Source of the DNA: Bos javanicus
Taxonomy: Eukaryota > Chordata > Mammalia > Artiodactyla > Bovidae
Length of the DNA: 64,000 nt
Direction of reading: 5' to 3'
Assembly (NCBI RefSeq): GCF_032452875.1
Contig: NC_083883.1
Location: forward strand, 59,270,698 to 59,334,697
Below are positions 11,861-22,779 of this stretch, piece by piece. Each line of letters opens with the position of its first letter. Positions within the stretch are counted from its first letter, which is position 1. Below the pieces are notes generated by a model that worked only from the letters and a program-made list of their open reading frames with translations, had not been told where the DNA came from and did no database searches. Made by a program: the position numbers and the translations under genes.

Positions 11861-12296
11861 GTGAGCAGTGGGTTGGCCCAGATTTCCTCCCTGTGAATGG
11901 GAGGAGGTCATGAGGTACTCCACGGGACACTCAGCTTGGTTCCTGACTCAGCCACGTCACTGGCCTGTGACCTCTAGCAGGTTATATCACCACCCCAAGT
12001 CTCAGTCGCTTTCTTTTGTTGTATATGCAAATAGACCTAATACCTACCAAAGAGATGCATTTCAAGCTAAGGTAAATATAATCAAGGCCATAAACCTCAT
12101 CTATCTTGTTTGCCACAGAGTCCACCATCCCTGCACGTCAGGTGCACGGTGAATATTGGTTGAATGAGTGAGGTGCATAGCATGTGTCTAGAGTCACTAG
12201 TTCATGCTGGTGACTGCTTACTTGGCACAAGCATAACTGGTATCAGTGTCACCTTGAGACTTAGACTCAGAGGACTGGGTTTTGAGTTCTTATTCT

Positions 12297-12655
12297 GTGT
12301 TACAGATTGAATGTCTGTGTCTCTGCCCCCAATTCATATGTTGAAAATCTAATGCCCAAGGTGATGGTATTAGGAGGTGGGGACCTGGGAAAGTGATTAG
12401 GTCATGAGAGCAGAATCCTCATGAATGGGACTGGCACTCTCATATAAAAGGAGTCCCAGAGAGATCCCTTACCTCTTCCACCACGTGAGGATCCAGCAGG
12501 AATTCGGCCATTTTCAGCTCAGGAGAGGACCTTCACCAGAACCTGGCCACAGCCTCTTGACCTTAGACTTCCAGCCCCTGGAAATGTATTTTGGTTGTTT
12601 ATAAGCCATCCATTCTGTTGTATTTTGCTGTAACATCTTGGGCAGACCTAATACT
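12297..12655 (+). mobile_element. MLT1A-like solitary LTR (ERVL-MaLR)
   Basis: Nearly complete LTR of a mammalian apparent LTR retrotransposon. Seen in order: an AATTCATATGTTGAAAATCT motif, GTGATGGTATTAGGAGGTGG, GTGATTAGGTCATGAGAG, CCTCATGAATGGGACTGGC, ATAAAAGGAGTCCCAGAG, a CCACGTGAGGA motif, CTTAGACTTCCAGCCCCTGG, TTGTTTATAAGCCATCCATT and GTATTTTGCTGTAACATC. No internal MaLR sequence flanks it, so it is solitary. Confidence 0.85.
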
Positions 12656-12659
12656 CTCT

Positions 12660-12745
12660 ATTACTGACCCTTTGTATGACTGGTTTAGCCATGCAGCCAC
12701 TCAGTGCCTCCATTTCTTCATCTGTAAATGTAGGAAAATGATAGC
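12660..12745 (+). repeat. MIR SINE fragment
   Basis: CTCAGTGCCTCCATTTCTTC followed by ATCTGTAAATGTAGGAAAAT is a MIR core in sense orientation directly after the MaLR LTR. Confidence 0.6.
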
Positions 12746-13775
12746 AATCGGTGGATGGAAGACTCATATGGAACAATGTGGATGAAATTATAAAGAACTC
12801 TGCATGATATACATTTCACTACTACATGAATAATAGTTATGTCTCAGAAAACAATATTGGATAAAACAAGGCAAATGAAAAAGGCTATGTGTTACATATT
12901 TATATTTATGTAATACTTATATATAATACTATAATACATTATTAACATAATGCATATTTAGTACTATTTACTTGATGTTTAAAAACATACTAGCCAATAC
13001 TTAATATTTTCATGGATAAATGTATTCACAGAAAATGTTAAAAAATATATGATAACGATAAAGAAAACATTCAAGAGAGTAGTTACATCTAGATAAATAC
13101 AGAGGGGAAGTTTAGGGCCTTCAAGTATATTTGCTTTGCCCATTTCTTCAAAAAAAATCTGAATTCAATATAGCAAGATGGCAAGATCTAGGTGGTGGAC
13201 TTGTGGGAGTTTATTTTGATATTCTCTGTGCCGTTTTGTATACTTAAGTGTTTTATAAGAAGAATTATGCATATCCTAGTTGTTAATGTCATTACTAGGT
13301 GTGATTTTTCCAGTTATCTGGGTGGGGGATGAAGAACCAGGGGCTGGAGAAATCAGAATCAGAGTGGAGGACCCAGGCACTGCCAGCTCAAGTCTTAGAC
13401 AAGGTATTCAGTAGCTGAGGAGAGTAGCAACCCTGGCTGCACTGGACCGGGGTGGTGGCATTGGGATGGTAGTATGGGAAGGTAGTTCAGACGGTAGTGG
13501 GATGCTCGAGTATGGAGGCAAGGACTATGGGCTCTCAGCACTGAGTTACTGCTAATGAGTGAAGGAGGGCTATTCGGACTGCTATCAGGAGACCTGATGG
13601 CTGCAGGTCCTAAGTGAAAGCAGATTTGTGGACAGAGATCTGAGCATGACTTCAGAAAACACATTGTTCCCAGGAAGCTCTGAGGAGAACTCAGACCTGT
13701 AGTAGGAGCTAAGAACCAGAAAGCACTCTGCTTCTGGACTAACTTCAAAACAGTATGGATATCTAGCCAAGGTGT

Positions 13776-13980
13776 GTGTGTTCGTCGCTCAGTCACGTCT
13801 GACTCTTTGCAACCCCACAGACTGTAGCCTGACAGGCTCCTCTGTCCATGGGATTCTCCAGTCAAGAACACTGGATGGTTTGCCGTTCCCTTCTCCAGAG
13901 GATCTTCCCGACCCAGGGATCGAACCCTGGTCTCCTGCAGTACATGCAGATTCTTTACTGTTTGAGCTATAGGAAGTCCT
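13776..13980 (-). mobile_element. Bov-tA SINE
   Basis: Reverse-oriented copy: TCGTCGCTCAGTCACGTCTG, CTGTCCATGGGATTCTCCAG, CCGACCCAGGGATCGAACCC and a tRNA-like head with TTGAGCTATAGGAAGTCC. Confidence 0.93.
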
Positions 13981-14529
13981 TAATCTGGTCAAGGGGTGAA
14001 TCTCAAAAGAGGAAGGATGTGCTAGAGTCAGAGAGAAGGATGTTGTGGGGAGAGGCTGGTGTCAGGAACTGAAAGCCTTCTAAGACTTCTGAGGTGGGTG
14101 TTCTGTCTTCTGTGCCCACATTTGCCAGTCTTGCCCACCCTCACCTTAACCAGCTTCCCTAAGGGGGCTGTGGTGTGATCCAAGAAGGTTGTGCATAATT
14201 TATAAGGAGGTATTAATGGCAAAAGAGATGTGTCCCAAGGTCACTGGCCACATGGGTGGTGACAGAGATGTTTTTTGAAATTCAGAAGTATATTAGGATA
14301 GAGGGGAAAGAATCCTGGAGCCTTATCTTATGGTATGTCAATCATAAACAGCTTTCTCAGTAAAGCTGTTTAAAAAGAAAGAAATCAAAAGTCCTGGGAG
14401 AATGGTGTGAAGCCTCCTGCCTCATACAGTGATGGATGGGTAAGCTGGGTCTTGGGGGTAGAGGGGGCTCTTGCCCACCCAGGGTCTGAAGGGCACCCCC
14501 TCAGCTCAGCCCATGTGTCCTTACCACAG

Positions 14530-14752
14530 AGGAATTCCAGGCCCTGCTGAAGCGGCTGCCGGATGACAGATTCCTGAACTCCACAGCCATCTCCCAGTTC
14601 TGGGCGGTGGACACCAGCCTCCAGCACCGCTACCAGCAGCTGGGAGCCAGCTTGCGAGTGCTGTTCAAGAAGACCCATCGCATCGTCCGCCGGCTCTTCA
14701 ACCTCTGCAAGCGCTGTCACCGGCAGCCCCGCTTCCGTCTGCCCAAGGAGAG
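14530..14752 (+). CDS. BRINP2: BRINP2 coding exon (second from last)
   Basis: This 223-bp exon encodes about residues 338-411, from EEFQALLKRLPDDRFLNSTA to FRLPKE, and ends with two bases of an arginine codon. Visible features are an N-glycosylation sequon (NST in FLNSTA) and a very basic stretch (KKTHRIVRRLFNLCKRCHRQ) ahead of the second cysteine-rich segment. The acceptor CACAG ends at 14529 and the donor GTGAGC starts at 14753. Entry is phase 1 and exit phase 2, matching the final exon. The sequence is GC-rich and shows no disruption. A long minus-strand open frame (14385-14855) overlaps it and is only a consequence of this composition. Confidence 0.95.
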
Positions 14753-15369
14753 GTGAGCACCCCTGTGTCTGAGCCAGAGCCATGCCGCCCACGACAGTGG
14801 CTGAGGCCCTGGAGGGCCCCTGTCCAACACGGCAGAGCTGGGCGTGCGGACCCACATGTGGCCTTTCAGAGGCTCCCGTTATCTTGACCTACTTGCGCTT
14901 CAGTCTCAATTATGAGATGTGTCTGAAGTGAAAAAAAGAGAGAAGCTAATTTTACTTTTATATAAATTATAGTCGATTCGAATGTTACTCTAATAATACT
15001 CTAATTCTCACTCACTCATTTCCATTTTAATAAGTCTTTGAGGAAAGGAAAGGGTGGAGTTAAAGCTCACACACTGATTATGTATGATGAGAAACACACA
15101 CAATAGATCATTTCCAACAGCAACTCTGCTCTGAGTCACAGGAGCGAAGGGAGCTGTGTCCTTAGGAACAGAGGGGGCTGGGTCATCACTGGCCTTCAAG
15201 CATCCATCACTCATTCACACATGCATTCAACAAGCCTTTGTTGAGTCTACCTTATATGGCCTAAGATTAAGCAGTGAGAGCATTTGTTAATTGGAAAGAT
15301 ATAATAAATATATAGGAACACCAAAGCTAGAAAATTATTACTATGCAGCAGCTACTTAATTTCATGTTG

Positions 15370-15590
15370 CATGCTCAGTTGCTTCAGTTGTATTCAACTC
15401 TTGTGACCCCATGGACTGTAGCCCGCCAGGCTCCTCTGTTCATGGGGATTCTCCAGACAAGACTACTGGAGTGGGTTGTCATGCCCTCCTCCAGGGGATC
15501 TTGCCGACCCAGGTATCGAAGCAGCATCTCTCATGTCTCTTGCATTGGCAGGCAGGTTCTTTACCACTAGCTCCACCTGGGAAGCTCAAA
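15370..15590 (-). mobile_element. Bov-tA SINE with target-site duplication
   Basis: Reverse-oriented copy with GCATGCTCAGTTGCTTCAGT at the left and CTCCACCTGGGAAGCTC at the right. TTCATGTTG at 15361-15369 and 15591-15599 is the target duplication. Confidence 0.93.
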
Positions 15591-15869
15591 TTCATGTTGG
15601 TAGAACATAAATCGAAGACATGTCCTAATAATAGCAAAGGTCCAAGAGAAAAGCCATCTGGGAGAAGGACGTCTTGACCAGATTGTCCAGGAGGAGATGA
15701 AAGTGGGCTGGTGCTTGTGAGCCAGAGCCTTCCAGGAGAGGGTGCTGCCCTCACAGGAACCCAGAGGTGCACCTCTAACTGAGGCCCAGGTGACAAGGGA
15801 CACATGAGTGGAGAGGACAGACCAGCAAGGGCTTTTGAGAAAGGTTTTTTTTCCCCCCCCCAAGTAATA

Positions 15870-16345
15870 GTTAAGAAATGCTTACCAGGCACCAGGAACA
15901 GTCCTAGTTTCTGAAGATGTGTTGGTGAAGAATGTAGTTCCCTGCTCTCGTGGCATTTGCAGGGGAGCCATCTCTGAACAAGTCAATGGTAAACAAACAC
16001 AATCCATTTTGATACTGATCATGGCTGTGGATCACATCAAAGCAGCGTGATATGACAAAGAGGGGCTGGGTGGTGCTTTTGAGGGGAGTCATGGAAGACC
16101 TCTTTGAGGAGGTATCATAAGAACTGAAATGAGGGAGCCAACCATAGAGAAGTCCTGTCCTTGACCGGAGAGTTCTAGAAAGGACAGATCTGGATTGTGA
16201 AGAGGGATCGAGGTGGGCACATCATTGGGAAGTTTGGAGAGCCAGTTGTTGGAAGATCTTACGTAAGAGGCTGAAAACTAGATTGGATATGGAAGACATT
16301 GAGCTCTTCTGCAGGCTTTTGAATGAGGGAATGAGGTGGTACTTG
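15870..16345 (-). repeat. L2 LINE fragment
   Basis: Reverse-oriented L2 features: ACCAGGCACCAGGAACAGTC, TTCCCTGCTCTCGTGGCATT, GAAGACCTCTTTGAGGAGGT and GAGCCAACCATAGAGAAG. Diverged and in pieces. Confidence 0.55.
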
Positions 16346-16582
16346 GGAGGGATGAGTGCAAATTTGATGTCAGACCTTTCTGATGCTGATCCATCAGATA
16401 CCCAGCTCCAGGCCGTGCTGGTCATCCCAAAGTGGTACAGTAGGGTTTCCCTCATTCAGAGAACCTGGGGCTCTTATCTTCCTCATCAACTTCCCTTTTA
16501 GGCAGCCTCCTGCCACCCTCAGGGAAGCAGCAGTGTGTGGCTTCCTATGACTCTTGTTTCATTTCTGTCTCCCCTCCCACAG

Positions 16583-17699
16583 GTCCTTGCCCTACTGGTG
16601 GAACCGTATCCAGTCCCTCCTCTACTGTGGGGAGAGCACCTTCCCTGGAACCTTCCTGGAACAGAGCCACAGCTGCACCTGCCCCTACGACCAGTCTTCC
16701 TGCCAGGGCCCCATCCCCTGTGCCTTGGGCGAAGGGCCCGCCTGTGCCCACTGTGCCCCAGACAACAGTACCCGCTGCGGGAGCTGCAACCCGGGCTACG
16801 TGCTCGCCCAGGGGTTGTGCCGCCCCGAGGTAGCCGAGTCCCTGGAGAACTTTCTGGGGCTGGAGACAGACCTGCAGGACCTAGAGCTGAAGTACCTGCT
16901 GCAGAAGCGGGACAGCCGCATCGAGGTGCACTCCATCTTCATCAGCAATGACATGCGTCTGGGCAGCTGGTTCGACCCCTCCTGGAGGAAGCGCATGCTG
17001 CTCACCCTCAAGAGCAACAAGTACAAGCCTGGGCTGGTGCACGTGATGCTGGCCCTGTCCCTGCAGATCTGCCTCACCAAGAACAGCACCCTGGAGCCTG
17101 TCATGGCCATCTACGTCAACCCCTTCGGGGGCAGCCACTCTGAGAGCTGGTTCATGCCCGTGAGTGAGGGCAACTTCCCTGACTGGGAGAGGACTAACGT
17201 GGACGCAGCCGCCCAGTGCCAAAATTGGACTATCACCTTGGGCAACAGGTGGAAGACCTTCTTTGAGACGGTCCACGTTTATCTACGGAGCCGAATCAAG
17301 TCCCTGGATGACAACTCCAACGAGACAATCTACTACGAGCCACTGGAGATGACCGATCCCTCCAAGAACTTGGGCTATATGAAAATCAACACCTTGCAGG
17401 TCTTTGGTTACAGCCTGCCCTTTGACCCAGATGCCATCCGGGACTTAATTCTCCAGTTAGACTACCCATACACGCAAGGTTCCCAGGACTCCGCCCTCTT
17501 GCAGCTCATTGAGCTTAGGGACCGGGTCAACCAGCTTTCTCCCCCTGGCAAGGTCCGGCTTGACCTTTTCTCCTGCTTGCTCCGGCATCGGCTCAAGCTG
17601 GCCAACAACGAGGTGGGCAGGATCCAGTCTTCTCTGAGGGCTTTCAACTCCAAGCTGCCAAACCCTGTGGAATATGAGACTGGCAAACTCTGTAGCTAA
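16583..17699 (+). CDS. BRINP2: BRINP2 terminal coding exon with stop
   Basis: This 1,117-bp exon encodes the last 371 residues (about 413-783) and the TAA stop at 17697-17699. It starts with SLPYWWNRIQSLLYCGES, after the split arginine. A dense cysteine block follows at about residues 427-491 (13 cysteines, including CTCPYDQSSC and CGSCNPGYV), then the long BRINP-specific C-terminal domain with DLELKYLLQK, VHSIFISNDMRLGSWFDP and the invariant-looking FKTVH-type segment RWKTFFETVHVYLRSR. N-glycosylation sequons are NST in DNSTRC, NST in KNSTLEP, NWT and NET. The protein ends KLPNPVEYETGKLCS. The acceptor AG is 16581-16582. Open reading extends upstream to a methionine at 16554, but that lies in the intron polypyrimidine tract and is not a start. 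Together with the three preceding exons this gives 560 residues with no break. Confidence 0.97.
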
Positions 17700-18650
17700 T
17701 GGGGGACCCACTCCAGCACCGGGCAGGGAAGGGACCCATGAATCCAGGGTGCGGAGTTCATCCAAGCCCTGATCTTAGTGCCAACAGGGTGCTCCCTGAA
17801 GACTGTCAGAACCCAGCAGATGGGACCTCGGGGCTTGGACTGAAGCAGGCAGGAGAGAGAGAAGCAACCACTGCACACATGCACAACACACGTGCCCACA
17901 CACACACACACTCGCACCAGGAGGCGGCCACTCAGCAGCCCTGAAGCTGTAAAGTCGGTGCTTTCTCAAATGAATGCAGTTGAAGGAGAGGAGCCAAGGG
18001 AGAGATTCAGTGAAAGAACCAGCCAAACCCAGCAACACACAAATCCTTGAAAGTGATTCTTATCATTTAAGAGAACAACACAGAACAACAGGAGGGGTAG
18101 GAACACCACCTCCCCCTCCGTGGAGTCACTTTTGTATTCTTTTTAACCAGATTTCTTAAAATGGCGCTGTTTCGTGATTTCCCCACGTTGGTTCTTACTC
18201 TTTTGTATGCTGCCTCCACTGAGCTCTCCAGACACGGACTGCCCCTCAAGCTGGCTCCCTTGGGAAACAAGCGACAGCCCCCCCCCCACCCCCGGCCCCC
18301 GCCCACAGAGGACCGCTCAGGGCAGGCAGGCAGCCGTGTTTCCCACCCGCTCCCTTAGCTCCTCTGCTTCCTCGACCTCCCCAGTTTCAGGGCCTGGCTG
18401 CCTCCATGTTCTGCTCATGGTCCAGTCAGAGCGCCTCTTCCAACAGCATCTGTTCTGTCCAAGAAAGCAGCTCTGTCAAGTTAGAGACCATGTATAGGGA
18501 AATGTTTTTCTTTTTTTTAAGAAAAAAGAAAAAACCAACAAAAATATTTATTTTGTGATTGTTTTTCTTGTCAATCAGCTCCAGCAACATGAACATATGA
18601 GGTAAAACTGATCTGGTTTAATACATATATTTTTTAAAAAGACCTTTTTT
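17700..18650 (+). other. BRINP2: BRINP2 3' untranslated region (distal end uncertain)
   Basis: The 3' UTR begins straight after the stop. It contains a short CA tract near 17896-17911, a C-rich block at 18278-18304, and an A/T-rich end with ATTTA near 18545 and A-rich stretches. I find no AATAAA or ATTAAA between the stop and 19.2 kb. Variant signals are AATACA at 18620-18625 and GATAAA at 18860-18865, with a GT-rich stretch near 18721-18740. Where transcription ends is therefore a guess; RNA 3' ends would settle it. No interspersed repeat is recognised within this piece. Confidence 0.5.
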
Positions 18651-20370
18651 TAGGGGAAAAATGAGAGCGAAAAGAAGAAAAGGATAGTTTCCTGGGCTGC
18701 TTGGATTTTTAAAATTGCTCTGTGTGTGACATGTGGGTGTCCCATGGATGGAGGATATTGCTGTGTAGGAGGCTGGGTGATTAGTGAACACACAAGTGAA
18801 GACATGTCTGGCTTGACTGTGTGTGTGAGAGAGAGACAGAGAGGTTGAGATGGACATTCGATAAAGAATGGAGTGAGGCAGAACTCTTCCAGAGAATTAT
18901 CGGCTCATCCCACACCTTTTATCCCAGGTGTGAGGGCTGACACAGGTCCTAGAACCAAGACCTCCTACTATCCAGAGAAGAGTATGAAAGCTCCTACTCT
19001 CTAGGAAAACTGCAGCCATTGGTCTAGGGTAGATGCCTGCCAAGGGTGGGGGGGGGGGCTCCCCTTTGCCCACCATGCTGCGGACATCAGGAGACTTTTC
19101 CATACTCTGCATCTTATGGTCTGGGATCTCCATTTGCTGAAATTGGGAACCATGCAGTGATGGCCTTGGTTTTCTCCCTTCTGTCTGATGACTACTTCCC
19201 CAGCCTAAAAAGTAGGTTTGACATAAGCCACACAGAATAATTCATCATTCTGCCTTAGTGCCTCCCTCAGGTGGTATGAGAAGCATTTCATAGCAAATCT
19301 TTTGGAGAACAATTCCCTATCTATTCTCCACGTGATCCAAGTACAATGAGTAGGCATGACAACCCCCATTTTATTCAGGCAGAAGTCACCAGGTACATAC
19401 TAAGTACCTCATTCCCTACCTGTGGTACATCTCGGTTGGTACAAAATGAACTGGGAGACAGAAAGGATGGTCATGTGTCTCTTCCCAGGGCTATCTACAT
19501 TTATTGTTGTATAGAGAGAAGAATTCAGCATTCTATTACTATACCATCAATCCAAGACGACCTGAAATCCTTGGTAGACATAAGCAGCCTAGGGCATTTC
19601 ATTCTTTACAATTCCCCTAAAGGCTTTTAGTGTAGAAATCCAGAGTGATGGAATGATGTGGGGACGAACGCAGGTATTGGGTGCCTATTAATGCTTCAAT
19701 CACTGCTTGCTCCAGGGAGTTTGTATCAAGTTCCTCTTCTGTGGAACATGGAGCCATCAGATGTCATTTTCATCAGTGGGGGTGTGGATGTGCCAGAGCA
19801 GTGTGCTTTTGTTGAGAAAGGGATTGCAACTAGTTGTAAGGCTTTGATAGCTTTCCTGGATGGGGTTTGAGAGGTGTAAGGCAGACAGGAGAGTCTGGTT
19901 GCCTGCATGCCATCAGAATGGGTGGGCAGAGGGTTTCACCCACAGATGAAAGGCACGTTGTACACAGCAATGTTCAGAGTGTGGAGGACAGCAATTGAGA
20001 AAGTGTGCACAAAAGTAGCAGTTGGATCCTCAGTAGCATGAAGGTCATTGTCCCAGTGGGAACTGAGTCAGCATGTGAGGGCTCACATCCCGCCTGAGCC
20101 AGTGTCCCAGCTGAGGGTGGGGGAGACTTCAGCTGTCAGTCTCTGAATTGGAGAGCAGACCAGGGAAGAGCCCACCTACAGGGTTATTAGGAAGGATGCT
20201 ACATCTCCGTATCTCAGACTCTGTCTTAGGAAAGCTCTGGGAAGATTCTGGTGTGACATGGTTTTGAAAATATATGCATTCAGTTACAAAGATTTCCAAC
20301 TCTTGCTTGCATCAAGGTTTAAACCATGAAGCTGAGTGTATCGACTCCATCTGAAAGTAGTATTTATTTT
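18651..20370. other. Gene flank, nothing recognised
   Basis: Unique-looking sequence just after BRINP2. A poly-G run lies at 19046-19059. Open frames at 19346-19630 and 19658-19870 are short, have no family resemblance and no support. Part of this may still be transcribed as a longer 3' UTR. Confidence 0.5.
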
Positions 20371-20579
20371 TGTTGTTTGGTTGCTAAGTTGTGTTTGACT
20401 CTTATGCGGCCCCATGGACTGTAGCCCACCAGGTCCCACTGTCCATGGGACTTAGCAGGCAAGACTACTACAGCAGATTGCTATTTCCTCCTCCAGGAGA
20501 TCTTCCCAACCCAGGAATTCAACATGCATCTCCTGCATTGGGAGGTATATTCTTTACCGCTGAGCCACCAGGGAAGCCC
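20371..20579 (-). mobile_element. Bov-tA SINE
   Basis: Reverse copy: GGTTGCTAAGTTGTGTTTGA, ATCTTCCCAACCCAGGAATT and a head ending GAGCCACCAGGGAAGCCCC. Near-perfect flanking duplication AAAGTAGTATT / AAAGTACTATT at 20352-20362 and 20580-20590. Confidence 0.93.
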
Positions 20580-20590
20580 CAAAGTACTAT

Positions 20591-21222
20591 TACAGGTTGG
20601 TATTTAGGAGTACCCATCTGAGCCAAGAAGTAAGCACCATATTGATAGAAGGCCTAAAAGACATTACTAATTATAGTAGTAGACAAGTTTATATTTGACC
20701 TACTCACCTGTCATCTGTGATGGATGCCTGATGCCTCTGTTCTGAGACAGTGATGGGGTAGCTGGTATAGAAGAGTTTGGATCAAAGCAGCAGACCAAAG
20801 ACTCAGCTTCTAGAAGGCGGGTGGGAAGAAGAGGGAGAGTAAACAATGTGTAGGTTTTCTTATGAGGCTTTTAAAGGCTTGAATTCAGTATGTGTTTCTC
20901 AGACAGCTAGGCTGAGAAATGCCATAATAAGGAAAGGCCATCTCCAAATGTCTGCCTGAAGAGTCTACAATAATCAGAAGATGTGACTTACCTATTCTCA
21001 GACAGTTGCAAATAAAGAATCGTCACTAATTAGTACTAGGTTGTCAGTGTTGGTGAACTCATTGTGGAATTAAAAGCCAAATCACAATTCAGTTAGTGGA
21101 TATAACAATTGGAAATTCAAGCTTTAATTGTAACCCCTGGAGAACTAATACATCAAATGCTAATCTGCCCTAATACTCAAGACTAAAACCACTAATACTA
21201 AATTATATATTTAACATCTTCT
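20591..21222. other. Intergenic, nothing recognised
   Basis: AT-rich unique sequence without an open frame, repeat or RNA gene I can support. Confidence 0.5.
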
Positions 21223-21233
21223 GCTGATAATAT

Positions 21234-21363
21234 GCAGAAGGCAATGGCACCCCACTCCAGTACTCTTGCCTGGAGAATCCCATAGATGGAGGAGCCTGGT
21301 GGGCTGCCATCTCTGGGGTCGCACAGAGTCAGACATGACTGAAGTGACTTAGCAGCAGCAGCA
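21234..21363 (+). mobile_element. Bov-A2 SINE, half element, with target-site duplication
   Basis: Monomeric (second-half) Bov-A2 in sense orientation, from GCAGAAGGCAATGGCACCCC to a CTTAGCAGCAGCA tail. GCTGATAATAT at 21223-21233 and 21364-21374 is the target duplication. Confidence 0.93.
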
Positions 21364-21374
21364 GCTGATAATAT

Positions 21375-22000
21375 AATGCATACTTATGCATGCATAGCCA
21401 AAAACAGAAATGAAGATTGCTTCTAATACTGGGTATCAAATATAGTTCAGATCTGGTTCCTGATATGAAATATGAAAATAGTGAATTTTTTCTAAATTTC
21501 ACTAAATATGAAAATAGTGGTCATGATGGGCAGAACTGCCTTGAGTGGACAGAAGACATTGCCTACATGGTGACTTGCCCCAAAATAGCACTTCTAGTAT
21601 ATGTAATTTCATCATGTAAGTTTATTCTCTTGCATACAAAAGAGACCTTTTTGCTATTATATTTTGTTTAAAAATAAAATAACACTGAGGAAGAAATAGT
21701 CAAGTTTAGCTCAATGGCAAACTAGAGGATTAGATTTTTGGAACTGGAAGTTTTTTAGAGATCATCCAGTCTACTGATTTCTGACACAAGCAAGAGGTGA
21801 CGGAACTTTGCCAAGGTTGTATCTATTAACAGGACTAGGAATAGCAGTCGGATCTGCTTTCTCTACCTCTCTCTCTGCCAGTAAATGACATCTGCATCTT
21901 GGGAGATGACAAGGACTCAGTTCAGGGCTTGGAAGTATGAGGGTGGAGAAGCAAAGACCATTTTCCAGAAAGCAGAAGAGGACTACTAAAGAGGCAAGAA
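21375..22000. other. Intergenic, nothing recognised
   Basis: Open frame 21417-21671 has no family resemblance and no context for expression. A short internal duplication of AAATATGAAAATAGTG occurs at about 21467-21482 and 21504-21519. Confidence 0.45.
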
Positions 22001-22001
22001 T

Positions 22002-22190
22002 GGGACTTCCCTGGTGGCCCAGTGGTTAAGAATTTGTCTTGTAATAATGCAGAGAACACAGGTTCGATTCCTGGTCAGAAAATTGAGGTCCCACATGCCA
22101 CAGGGCTACTAAGCCCATGCACTGCAACTAGAGAAACCCCTGTACACTGCAATGAAAACCCAGCACAGACTAAATAATAGGTGAAAGAAT
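22002..22190 (+). mobile_element. CHR-type SINE (cetartiodactyl tRNA-Glu SINE)
   Basis: GGGACTTCCCTGGTGGCCCA head, GGTTCGATTCCTGG B-box-like segment, then CCACATGCCACAGGGCTACT and ACTGCAACTAGAGAAACCCC, ending in an AAATAATAG tail. Sense orientation, 3' part shortened. Confidence 0.85.
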
Positions 22191-22309
22191 CCTTACATCT
22201 TTTCCTGGGATTTTTTTCTAGCAAAAATAATCAGTGGCTATAACAAGTGAAAGACAAAAGACTTAAGTTTCTCCCCTGGGAAGCTCTAAACGGAGTAGAC
22301 ACGTTTCCG

Positions 22310-22540
22310 TCTGAGATGGAGGGATGAACTTTCTAGTTTCCTGATGACTCTATCAGCTCAGTGGTTTTTAATTATAGCATCCTGTCACTAATTAGACTTT
22401 GAATATCTTTATAAATCTGATAGTTTCTGCAAAACATCTTCCAGGTAAAGGTTAAAGGCATCTGGGTACCACTAACCTCCAAAGGCCTTAAACTATATAA
22501 TCACCATGGCAACACTCTGCTGTGCACTAAGAGTCCTTGC
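22310..22540. other. Repeat-free block, candidate conserved element
   Basis: Contains TTTAATTATAGC, CACTAATTAGACTTTG (homeodomain-type core near 22390) and TATAATCACCATGGCAAC, with no repeat signature. It resembles conserved non-coding sequence, but conservation is untested. Confidence 0.2.
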
Positions 22541-22654
22541 TTCTTGCAGAGGAACAGCAAGAGACTGTGGACTGAAGGAGCCATCCAAGACACGAAACTA
22601 AGGCCTGCACTCCAGATCTGGAAAGATAAGATAGGGAAATTCAGGTGGTATGAC

Positions 22655-22775
22655 TAGGCTGAAGACACATACCTTTCTTCTGGTTTCTTATTCTGGTTCT
22701 GCCACCAGCCAGTTCTGTAACTGTGGACAAGTCACTCCACCTCTCTGGGAGTTTGTGTCCCTGTGGATGAGGGAG
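22655..22775 (+). repeat. MIR SINE fragment
   Basis: GGTTCTGCCACCAGCCAGTT and AACTGTGGACAAGTCACTCC match the MIR core in sense orientation. Confidence 0.6.
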
Positions 22776-22779
22776 TTGG

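Larger units (their letters stand above)
11861..14529 (+). other. BRINP2: BRINP2 intron
   Basis: 2,669-bp intron. It contains a MaLR LTR (12297-12655), a MIR piece and a Bov-tA (13776-13980). The AT-rich stretch 12780-13300 has no recognised repeat or gene. The 158-codon minus-strand frame at 13395-13871 begins in the SINE and is not a gene. Confidence 0.85.
14753..16582 (+). other. BRINP2: BRINP2 last intron
   Basis: 1,830-bp intron, donor GTGAGC and acceptor CTCCCCTCCCACAG. It contains a Bov-tA (15370-15590) and a diverged antisense L2 (15870-16345). The stretch 14880-15350 has nothing recognised. Confidence 0.88.

Noticed and set aside
13395..13871. 158-codon minus-strand open frame
   Set aside because: Its start is the antisense of a Bov-tA SINE and the rest has no family resemblance or splice context.
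14385..14855. 156-codon minus-strand frame
   Set aside because: Antisense shadow of the GC-rich BRINP2 exon at 14530-14752.
16554..16582. Upstream ATG giving a 381-codon frame into the last BRINP2 exon
   Set aside because: These bases are the polypyrimidine tract and AG acceptor; the reading frame and splice phase require entry at 16583.
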